Part shown: piece by piece, positions 19,715 to 26,245 of the stretch
How the letters are laid out: the number at the start of each line of letters is the position of its first letter
Position numbering within the stretch: position 1 is the stretch's first letter
Assembly (NCBI RefSeq): GCF_025567625.1
Contig: NZ_JAOQJC010000019.1
Coordinates: 1-64,000, forward strand
Length of the DNA: 64,000 bases
Direction of reading: 5' to 3'
DNA from: Paenibacillus sp. J5C2022
GTDB lineage: Bacteria > Bacillota > Bacilli > Paenibacillales > Paenibacillaceae
Position numbers and translations under genes: made by a program
Notes under the pieces: model-generated
The model's database searches: none
Told to the model about the DNA's origin: nothing
The model's input: the letters and a program-made list of their open reading frames with translations, nothing else

Positions 19715-20647
19715 TTACACGACCTCCTTGCGAATAGTGTCAACCAATAGGGATGAAAGCTGCTGCGGGCTTGTTCCTTGCACAGGGCGCTGCAGTCGGT
19801 ACACGCCAATTCGTCCCATAAGGGAAGCGAGCAAGCTGAAGTGCCAGTCCATCAAGCCCAGCCGCTTCAATAAAAACCCGCGAAATGTATGTTGAAGCAG
19901 CGTATGAAATCGTTCCAGTCCTGCAACTGGCGATATCGCTGCATCATTTTCCGTTTTGACAAGCTCGATCACACCGGCTAGCGGCAACGGCTTCAAGCAG
20001 AATCCGTCGGACAACGGCACGGCGAATTTGTTCTCCCGCTCGAACAGCGGCTTCAATCCGTCAGCGCTTCTGCCCAGCATATCCATCGTCTCTTGCCACA
20101 GCTTCTGCTGCGGATAAGCCGGCATTGCCTGCGGCATTCCATTCTCATCAAGCATGACGGCGATCAGATCGTCGCTAAGCAACGGATATCCTTGCTGAAT
20201 GAGCATGGACGACAGCGTCGTCTTGCCTGCTCCCGAATGCCCTACAATGGCATATGCCTCTCCGCCAATCGCAACGGCGCTGCCGTGAAGCGGCAGTATC
20301 CGCTTCTGCATGAGCGTAATGCCCATGCAAGTTCCCAGCAGATAGAGCCTGATTTTATCGGTGTCCGCGCCTTGGAAGGGCGACACGAGAATACGCTTGC
20401 CGGCTTCCATGCCGAAGATTGCCGTATCCGGTATGCGTATGAGGACCATATCCTTCATCATGCCTACATACTGGCTGCTCCTGTCGGCAAGCTCCCATAA
20501 TGGAAGCAGATTGTCGAAAGTGATCGTTACTGATCCATGCGCATGCGCGCTGCCTTCTTCCAGCAAGGGAAGCTCAGGCATAGGTATTTCACTTTGAATG
20601 CTTAATCCGAAGGAATAATACGGCCTTAATCCGTTGGATACAGTCAT
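19715..20647 (-). CDS. padeK: Lasso peptide C-terminal serine kinase (HPr-kinase-like)
   Basis: A P-loop kinase related to HPr kinase. The Walker A motif is VGHSGAGKTTL (about residues 135-145) after the segment LPLHGSAVAIGGEAYAI, then LLSDDLIAVML supplies the Asp pair. In the paeninodin pathway the homologous enzyme phosphorylates the C-terminal Ser of the precursor. The precursor here also ends in Ser, so the same reaction is expected. The ATG at 20647 with GGAG at 8 nt is preferred over a GTG 9 bp upstream. A strong stem-loop lies between it and the precursor gene. Confidence 0.88.
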   Translation of the reverse strand: MTVSNGLRPYYSFGLSIQSEIPMPELPLLEEGSAHAHGSVTITFDNLLPLWELADRSSQYVGMMKDMVLIRIPDTAIFGMEAGKRILVSPFQGADTDKIRLYLLGTCMGITLMQKRILPLHGSAVAIGGEAYAIVGHSGAGKTTLSSMLIQQGYPLLSDDLIAVMLDENGMPQAMPAYPQQKLWQETMDMLGRSADGLKPLFERENKFAVPLSDGFCLKPLPLAGVIELVKTENDAAISPVAGLERFHTLLQHTFRGFLLKRLGLMDWHFSLLASLMGRIGVYRLQRPVQGTSPQQLSSLLVDTIRKEVV

Positions 20648-20688
20648 GGCTTCCACTCCAATGCTTGTTACGGATTTGGATAGGGGGA

Positions 20689-20716
20689 GCGCCCTTATAG
20701 ACTGCTATAAGGGCGC
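20689..20716 (-). other. Stem-loop between lasso precursor and kinase genes
   Basis: A perfect 12-bp stem (GCGCCCTTATAG / CTATAAGGGCGC) with a 4-nt loop lies 44 bp after the precursor stop codon. There is no T-run behind it on the minus strand, so it is better read as a partial terminator or an mRNA-stabilising 3' element than as a full terminator. Such an element would raise precursor mRNA over that of the enzymes downstream. Confidence 0.75.
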
Positions 20717-20760
20717 CCGACTTCTAAGTATCGGTGAGAAGAAAGAAATGCGCGGCGATA

Positions 20761-20910
20761 CTAGCTGTAGTTGACGACATCGTCTTCATGAGCGTCCGGG
20801 TCCGGTTGGAACTCGTCAGGCGTTCTGATACCAGGACCAGCCATTGTCATATGAACGTCAAGTACTTCCAACTGAGGTTGCTTCCACGCTTTCTTTGCTT
20901 GTGTATGCAT
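20761..20910 (-). CDS. padeA: Lasso peptide precursor (paeninodin-like)
   Basis: A 49-residue gene. AAGGAGGTGATCTT precedes the ATG, 14 bp after the cyclase stop. The leader is residues 1-23, with the recognition motif W-K-Q-P (W9 to P12) followed by QLEVLDV and Thr22 at position -2. The core begins at Ala24: ring segment AGPGIRTPD, then tail EFQPDPDAHEDDVVNYS. Ala1 and Asp9 of the core are set for the macrolactam ring. The core shares AGPG, TPD and FQPDPD with paeninodin (from memory) but differs in ring residues 5-6 and has a longer, more acidic tail. The terminal Ser is the expected phosphorylation site. I call the mature peptide 26 residues long, assuming no tail trimming. Confidence 0.93.
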   Translation of the reverse strand: MHTQAKKAWKQPQLEVLDVHMTMAGPGIRTPDEFQPDPDAHEDDVVNYS

Positions 20911-20924
20911 AAGATCACCTCCTT

Positions 20925-22862
20925 TCATGCGTGATTGGCCAGAAATCTGTGAAAGATGTAGCTTCGCATCAGCAATCGGAATTCCGTACCGAATATATGA
21001 TCCGGACGGGGATCGTGCCTGATCGCTTCTAACGAACGCTTAAGCTCGCTTGTGTTCACGTAAGGCGACATTCTAACGTCTTGAACGGCCTGCTCCAGCT
21101 TATCCATGACCTCCCGCCAGATCGGCAATATGCGATGCAGTCCGTCAGCCCCCTGAATCCCCCTGAACTTCTGATTCAGCCGGACATGATCTGGCAAGTA
21201 GTCAAGCGTGGATCTCCTGATCAGCGATCGACCATAGCCGTTCTGCACGAATTGATCCTGCGGGACGGACAAGCAGAAGCGGATAACCCGCAGATCGTTC
21301 GTTGCGTCGCGATCCCATAAGGAATGACGCAGTGATTGCTTGCAGCCGACCGATCCCGTCGTCGTCCAATAATACAGCTTCTCGAACTGCTTCCGGCGCA
21401 CATCATAGACATTTTGCCCGGATTGTCCCCAGAAATCGTAGCCGTGCTGCTGAAGCCGTTCGTATACGTTCGTTCGCCGGGCGAATTCGGGATTGATCAG
21501 CTTCGGCATAGCTTGATCCTGCTTGCGGGACAACCACTTGTCGACCAATGGGAATGCCTTCTTCCCGATGGAGCGATAAAGCCTCGCCCTGTTCGCATTC
21601 ATGTTCGCGCTGTACTGTCTGATCTCATGGGCCAGCCGCATCCATCGGAATTGGCGCAGCAATCGTGCCTGATAATCCAGCGCAGGCCCCCAGGAGATCG
21701 TCCAGTTGCCTCTGCTTCCGGACAGCAGCGTTCCGACGTTACTCGCTGCAGCTTGCTCATAGATGCCTTTCACCCAATAGGAATTCTCGTAGAACTTGTA
21801 GGGCGTCTCGATCATCTCCAGCATATCGTCCACTTCCGATAACGGATTCTTCTCGGCGAAGCTGAAGTACTGATCGTGAATATTACCCACATGCTGCACC
21901 GTTGCTTGAATATACTCTCTTTCGTTCGCTACCCGGCTCCGTGGCGTCCAGTCCTGAAATTCGTCAAGTGGCACATAACTGAATGTATGAAGCCTCTTCT
22001 CCTGCTCCCGCAGCTCCTTCGCCGCGAAGCTGACGACCGAACCGGAGTCCAGACCGCCGCTTAACTTGGCCCCGACTTCCTTATAGGTCCGCAGCTTGGA
22101 AGCTATCGCCGTCCTGAATACGTCGCGGAAGGCTTCCTCGTATTCTTCGTTGCCGCCCAGACGCAGCCTCTCATCGGACATGATCGTGCAGTATCGGTTG
22201 AAGCGCAGCTCTCCTTCTCTAAGTGTGAAGCTGTGCGCCGGCGGAATTTGTCCGATTCGCTCGTACACTGTCGCATGGACGTCCACGGCCTCCGTCGAGA
22301 TGGGAATCGCCAGAAATTCCGATATCCATTGTTCATTCAATCTACGGTCCACTTCAGGAAGCGCCAGCAGAGGCTTGATCGCCGTGCAGAATGCGTAATA
22401 AGACGACGTCCGGGTGACATACAGCGTGCGGTTGCCGGAGAAGTCCCTTGCGCCGAACAGCGATGCCGCGCGGCTGTCCCAGATCATGAAGGCGAAGTCG
22501 CCGATCAAGTGCTCCGGCGCCTTCTCGCCCCACTTCTCGTAAGCCAGCATAATGAGCTTGCTGTCGCTCATCCCTTGTCGATCCATAGCGGGGACGGCGA
22601 GCTTCCCGAACAATTCCTCGCGGTTATCAATAATGGCATCCGCCGTTATGGCAAGCCCACTCTCGCGATCGTAAGCGGGCAGCAGCTCGCTTAGTGACTC
22701 CGGCGTAATCCATTGTCCGTGACAGCCTAGGAAGACGTCGTCTCCCTGCCACGTATGACGATAGTCGGCCCGGTATCGCTTCAGCTCTTCCATCATCGTA
22801 TAACCGTGATCAAGCTCCCGAGTTGTCTGATTCAAGCTCAAAACAGCTGTAATGGCGCTCAT
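20925..22862 (-). CDS. padeC: Lasso peptide cyclase (asparagine synthetase B-like)
   Basis: A 645-residue asparagine-synthetase homologue that adenylates the ring Asp side chain and closes the macrolactam. The ATP-binding motif LSGGLDSGS lies near residues 267-275 of the chosen protein. The N-terminal glutaminase-like domain lacks the Cys2 nucleophile (it begins M-S-A-I-T), as in known lasso cyclases. The ATG at 22862 is chosen because CAGGAGGATTTC precedes it. An ATG at 22916 in the same frame has no such site. It is the first gene of the operon, after a promoter and SinR-type operator about 140-190 bp upstream. Confidence 0.92.
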   Translation of the reverse strand: MSAITAVLSLNQTTRELDHGYTMMEELKRYRADYRHTWQGDDVFLGCHGQWITPESLSELLPAYDRESGLAITADAIIDNREELFGKLAVPAMDRQGMSDSKLIMLAYEKWGEKAPEHLIGDFAFMIWDSRAASLFGARDFSGNRTLYVTRTSSYYAFCTAIKPLLALPEVDRRLNEQWISEFLAIPISTEAVDVHATVYERIGQIPPAHSFTLREGELRFNRYCTIMSDERLRLGGNEEYEEAFRDVFRTAIASKLRTYKEVGAKLSGGLDSGSVVSFAAKELREQEKRLHTFSYVPLDEFQDWTPRSRVANEREYIQATVQHVGNIHDQYFSFAEKNPLSEVDDMLEMIETPYKFYENSYWVKGIYEQAAASNVGTLLSGSRGNWTISWGPALDYQARLLRQFRWMRLAHEIRQYSANMNANRARLYRSIGKKAFPLVDKWLSRKQDQAMPKLINPEFARRTNVYERLQQHGYDFWGQSGQNVYDVRRKQFEKLYYWTTTGSVGCKQSLRHSLWDRDATNDLRVIRFCLSVPQDQFVQNGYGRSLIRRSTLDYLPDHVRLNQKFRGIQGADGLHRILPIWREVMDKLEQAVQDVRMSPYVNTSELKRSLEAIRHDPRPDHIFGTEFRLLMRSYIFHRFLANHA

Positions 22863-23001
22863 GAAATCCTCCTGAGTGTTCGCGTTAATGAACATTTTTC
22901 GGCCGCTGCGCTTCATGGTGTAAACCCTTTGTAAATCAGGGCTCTTCCCGTTTAAGCAGCTGCACGGGCGTTCGTTTTATTCTATCTTTTCGTTCGATGT
23001 T

Positions 23002-23017
23002 GTTCTCAATAAAGAAC
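23002..23017. promoter_or_regulatory. SinR-type operator of the lasso operon
   Basis: GTTCTCAATAAAGAAC contains one exact SinR half-site (AAAGAAC, the complement of GTTCTTT) and one near match (GTTCTCA) in inverted orientation. It begins 8 bp downstream of the -10 box of the lasso promoter, covering or just following the expected transcription start. The 22863-23205 stretch holds no gene, only this control region and the sinR promoter. Confidence 0.78.
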
Positions 23018-23025
23018 TACGTCTT

Positions 23026-23054
23026 AATTTACCACCTCTCTACTCCGTTGTCAA
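23026..23054 (-). promoter_or_regulatory. Sigma-A promoter of the lasso operon
   Basis: On the minus strand a consensus TTGACA -35 box (23049-23054) and TAAATT -10 box (23026-23031) are separated by 17 bp. The operator at 23002-23017 follows after 8 bp. Confidence 0.78.
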
Positions 23055-23205
23055 CCTATTACGGACCACTTTTCTGAATGAATTTTAATCTGCGGCAAAT
23101 AGGCGGATGAATGGCGATAACGCTTCATTTTCACTTTCGTATTGTGGTAATATTCGTTATAATGAAGAAAATCCATGCATCCACGCATAAACGGAGGACT
23201 CAGCC

Positions 23206-23541
23206 ATGATTGGACAACATATACAGGACTTGCGAAAACGAAGGGGGCTGTCGTTGACAGAATTGTCATTGCGAGCAGGCGTTGCGAAGTCGTACCTTAG
23301 TTCCATTGAAAGGGGGCTCCAAAAAAACCCATCCATTCAGTTTCTGGAGAAGATTGGGGAAGTATTGCATGTATCCGTAGAGGAGATCATTAATTTCGGG
23401 AACCCTGACCAAGCTGCCGCCCTGCTTGACAAAGAATGGGAGGAGCTGGTCAGGGAAGCTATGAATTCCGGCGTAAGCAAGGAGCAATTCAAAGACTTCC
23501 TGGAGTATAACAAATGGAAGCTTCATCAAGAACAAGAATAG
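23206..23541 (+). CDS. sinR: SinR-like master regulator of biofilm genes
   Basis: A 111-residue protein strongly resembling Bacillus SinR along its length. The N-terminal HTH is M-I-G-Q-H-I-Q-D-L-R followed by AGVAKSYLSSIERGLQ and NPSIQFLEKIGEVL. The C-terminal oligomerisation/SinI-binding helices include LDKEWEELVREAM and GVSKEQFKDFLEYNKWK. GGAGG is 8 nt before the ATG, and a TATAAT -10 box lies at 23158-23163. It is divergent from the lasso operon and convergent with a SinI-like gene. SinR is known to repress matrix operons by binding GTTCTYT sites, which abound in this window. Confidence 0.93.
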   Translation: MIGQHIQDLRKRRGLSLTELSLRAGVAKSYLSSIERGLQKNPSIQFLEKIGEVLHVSVEEIINFGNPDQAAALLDKEWEELVREAMNSGVSKEQFKDFLEYNKWKLHQEQE

Positions 23542-23564
23542 CGCTGTATAACTTATACAGCGCT
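23540..23564. terminator. Terminator between convergent sinR and sinI
   Basis: A perfect 11-bp stem (AGCGCTGTATA / TATACAGCGCT) with a 3-nt loop overlaps the sinR stop and the sinI 3' end. It can act in both directions. Confidence 0.75.
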
Positions 23565-23714
23565 TTCCTCAAGCCGATTGCGCTTCTCTTCCGTCAGAAT
23601 GGACAGCGCCTTTTGTACCTGGTCCTTGGTCAGTCCTTTCGTTCGCGCTAAGAGTATTAACTCCACCCATTCCTTATCCAACTGCTGCTGGTTGTCCGAA
23701 TATATGGCAGTCAT
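23553..23714 (-). CDS. sinI: SinI-like anti-repressor
   Basis: A 53-residue protein. The segment LDKEWVELILLARTKGLTKDQVQKALSIL has the SinI hallmark (LDxEWVELM and a following helical hook) that mimics and sequesters the SinR C-terminal helices. The ATG at 23714 gives the normal SinI size (Bacillus SinI is 57 residues). An in-frame ATG at 23762 would add 16 residues but has no ribosome-binding site. Orientation differs from Bacillus, where sinI lies upstream of and in line with sinR. Here the two face each other. Confidence 0.85.
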   Translation of the reverse strand: MTAIYSDNQQQLDKEWVELILLARTKGLTKDQVQKALSILTEEKRNRLEESAV

Positions 23715-23953
23715 TACCTCTCGTCCCCCATTCCATTGGGGCGGTTGCACCACTGACTCCATGCGTTGTAAGGTGCCCAGATACTAAACGCACTTCCACG
23801 TCTCCCATTCGTATTTTTTTAACACCGCTTCCCCTATAATAGACCATCCCGCATAAATATGTTGTCGCTTTATGTCCACGAAATACCGGAAATCAATTCT
23901 AATTTTGTCGAAAATGATTCCTTATTCTCACACGGTCTTACACGCCGATAGAA

Positions 23954-24994
23954 CTATAGCCTCTCTGCCAGCACGGCAGCTCGCTGCCGATAGCCGTCCG
24001 GATTCGCGGATTGCCAACGCCAGGAATCTGCGCACATATCATGGATGTCCCGCTCCGCCTTCCAGCCCAGCTCTCGTTCAGCCTTGCCCGCATTCGCGTA
24101 GCATTCGCCGCAATCTCCGCCTCTCCTGTCCGTAATAACGTAAGGAATCGCTCTGCCGGATGCTTTCCCGTAAGCCATAATCATCTCCAGCACGCTATAG
24201 CCTCGCCCCGTGCCCAAGTTATAGACCTCAAGCCCCTTCAGCTCTGTCAGCTTGTGCAGAGCCTTCAAGTGGCCGCCGGCAAGATCGACGACATGTATAT
24301 AGTCTCTTACCCCTGTCCCATCCTTCGTATTGTAATCGTCACCGTATACGTATACTTCCTTCAGCTTGCCTACCGCGACTTGTGCGATATAGGGAACAAG
24401 GTTGTTCGGCAGCCCCTCCGGATCTTCGCCAATGCGTCCGCTCTTGTGTGCGCCTACCGGATTGAAGTATCGCAGCACGGCTATGCGCCACGCCGAATTC
24501 GCCGCAGCCATATCTCCCAGCATCTGTTCGATCATCAGCTTCGTGCGTCCATAGGGATTAATCGCACCCAGCGGAGCACTCTCCTTAATCGGCACCTCAT
24601 CCGGCATGCCGTACACGGTAGCGGAAGAGCTGAATATGAGCCGATTCACGCCGTATTCATCCATGACCTCGCAGAGGGTAATGGTGCTGAACATGTTCTG
24701 ATGATAATATTTAAGCGGCACCTGGACCGATTCCCCCACCGCCTTCAGCCCGGCGAAATGAATGACCGCTTCAATGGGATGTTCCTCGAATACGCGTCTC
24801 AGCCGCTGCTTATCCGTTAAATCCATAATAAAGATGGGAAAAGTCCTGCCGGTAATTTCTGCTATGCGCACAAGCGCCTCATAATGACTGTTGGATAAAT
24901 TGTCCACGACTACGATATCGTGGCCCGCTTCCAGCAGCTCCACACAAGTATGGCTCCCAATATAACCCGCTCCGCCTGTAACCAAGATAGCCAT
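23954..24994 (-). CDS. galE: UDP-glucose 4-epimerase
   Basis: A 346-residue extended SDR. The NAD-binding motif GGAGYIGSH is at residues 7-15. The catalytic Ser and Y-x3-K are in FSSSATVYG and NPYGRTKLM, and the GalE-type VRDYIHVVDLA and NLGTGRGYSVLEM are present. It interconverts UDP-glucose and UDP-galactose (or the N-acetyl forms) for polysaccharide synthesis. GGGAGG lies before the ATG and a SinR-type palindrome about 22 bp upstream, which ties this single gene to matrix regulation. Confidence 0.95.
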   Translation of the reverse strand: MAILVTGGAGYIGSHTCVELLEAGHDIVVVDNLSNSHYEALVRIAEITGRTFPIFIMDLTDKQRLRRVFEEHPIEAVIHFAGLKAVGESVQVPLKYYHQNMFSTITLCEVMDEYGVNRLIFSSSATVYGMPDEVPIKESAPLGAINPYGRTKLMIEQMLGDMAAANSAWRIAVLRYFNPVGAHKSGRIGEDPEGLPNNLVPYIAQVAVGKLKEVYVYGDDYNTKDGTGVRDYIHVVDLAGGHLKALHKLTELKGLEVYNLGTGRGYSVLEMIMAYGKASGRAIPYVITDRRGGDCGECYANAGKAERELGWKAERDIHDMCADSWRWQSANPDGYRQRAAVLAERL

Positions 24995-25016
24995 CTATCC
25001 ATCTCGCCTCCCAGTT

Positions 25017-25032
25017 GTTCTTTATACAGAAC
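25017..25032. promoter_or_regulatory. SinR-type operator upstream of galE
   Basis: GTTCTTTATACAGAAC carries one exact half-site GTTCTTT and one with a single mismatch. It lies 22 bp before the galE start. A weaker copy (GTCTTTTATAACGAAC) is 40 bp further upstream at 25057-25072. On the minus strand TATGAT, a possible -10 box, abuts the operator. Confidence 0.75.
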
Positions 25033-25110
25033 ATCATAACATACAATTTCCAATTTGTCTTTTATAACGAACAATTTCACAAAATAAAAATACCTTCCAG
25101 CGTCATCCCT

Positions 25111-26169
25111 CTATACAGGCAGCAAAGATGCGGCCTTTAGCGCTATTTTGCGCCCCATACTTCTGTGATAAAGCTTGCGGCCGAGCTTATACAAATACCG
25201 GACATCGCAAACGCGAACGGCATCCAGATAGTCCGCTCCGAAGTGACGGATCACTCCTTCGTTGGAAAGCGCCTCCCGTATGCTCTCATGCTGACAATGG
25301 CGAATGATCTCCGCTCTCATCTCTTCCGCGGCAAGAGAGCTTCTCATCACATTGAGCAGACAGGTCTGCAGTAGATTGAACAACATGATACTGACGCCGT
25401 CCATCATTTGCTGACGATTGTCGCTGTAATACTCATCGATCACTTGCTTCTGGATGCGATAACCGCTTACGATGTCATGGAACAAGTATGGCATGTATCG
25501 TTCCGTGAATCCTCCTGTACGATAATAATACAGCGCTTCGGGAATAACGAGCACGGACTTCGCCTTCAGGAACATCTCCAGATTGTAATAGAGATCGTCG
25601 CCAAAAAAGTGAATATCGCGCAAGTAGCTTCCGCTGGAGAGCAGCATCTCGCGCTTGTACAGCTTGCCGAACAGATTAGGGGGGAATGGATGGCCTTGAA
25701 GGAAGGCCGGCACCAGGCTGGATCTGATCTCATCCTCCAGATATAGCTTGCGGCTGCGGAAGTAATCGCTCCTGTTCAATCTGTGCGGTCCTTTATAATG
25801 CAATGCACGGAAGTTATTGCTGACTGTAATATCACTGTCCGCATAGACAGCACTGGCATACAGCATCCGAATCATATGAGGGGAAATCCAGTCGTCCGCA
25901 TCCACGAACATGACATAGGGCGATTGGGCGGCCTTCAACCCTTTATTTCTCGCCATAATGCTGCCCTCTCTATTCGTATGCAGCAGCGTAATGCGATCAT
26001 CCATTTTTTTGAAATAATCGCACATGGCCGCGCTTTCGTCTGTCGATCCGTCATTTACGAGAATGACCTCGATATCCGCATAGCTGCTATCCACAATCGA
26101 CTTTAAGCAGCAAATTAGCTTTTCGCCAGGATTATATATCGGTACAATCACACTTACCTGACTCATCAT
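25111..26169 (-). CDS. Glycosyltransferase family 2
   Basis: A GT-A fold transferase of 352 residues with VSVIVPIYNPGEKL at the N-terminus, VNDGSTDES, the nucleotide-sugar loop and the metal-binding D-x-D (MFVDADDWISP). The family transfers one sugar from a UDP- or dTDP-sugar to a growing lipid-linked oligosaccharide. It is the last gene of the operon that starts at 39064. The donor and acceptor are unknown. Confidence 0.88.
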   Translation of the reverse strand: MMSQVSVIVPIYNPGEKLICCLKSIVDSSYADIEVILVNDGSTDESAAMCDYFKKMDDRITLLHTNREGSIMARNKGLKAAQSPYVMFVDADDWISPHMIRMLYASAVYADSDITVSNNFRALHYKGPHRLNRSDYFRSRKLYLEDEIRSSLVPAFLQGHPFPPNLFGKLYKREMLLSSGSYLRDIHFFGDDLYYNLEMFLKAKSVLVIPEALYYYRTGGFTERYMPYLFHDIVSGYRIQKQVIDEYYSDNRQQMMDGVSIMLFNLLQTCLLNVMRSSLAAEEMRAEIIRHCQHESIREALSNEGVIRHFGADYLDAVRVCDVRYLYKLGRKLYHRSMGRKIALKAASLLPV

Positions 26170-26207
26170 GCCACCCTCAAACTTTTAGTTTGTGATCTTC
26201 TATGTAT

Positions 26208-26238
26208 TCACCCTTGATATGGCAAATACCAAGGGTGA
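26208..26238 (-). other. Intercistronic stem-loop
   Basis: A 9-bp perfect stem (TCACCCTTG / CAAGGGTGA) with a 13-nt loop lies between the beta-helix gene and the last glycosyltransferase gene. No T-run follows on the minus strand. It could attenuate or process the EPS mRNA at this point. Confidence 0.5.
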
Positions 26239-26245
26239 TCTGGAC

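Noticed and set aside
20734..20934. 66-codon plus-strand frame over the lasso precursor
   Set aside because: Antisense to the precursor, which has a strong ribosome-binding site and all expected leader and core features.
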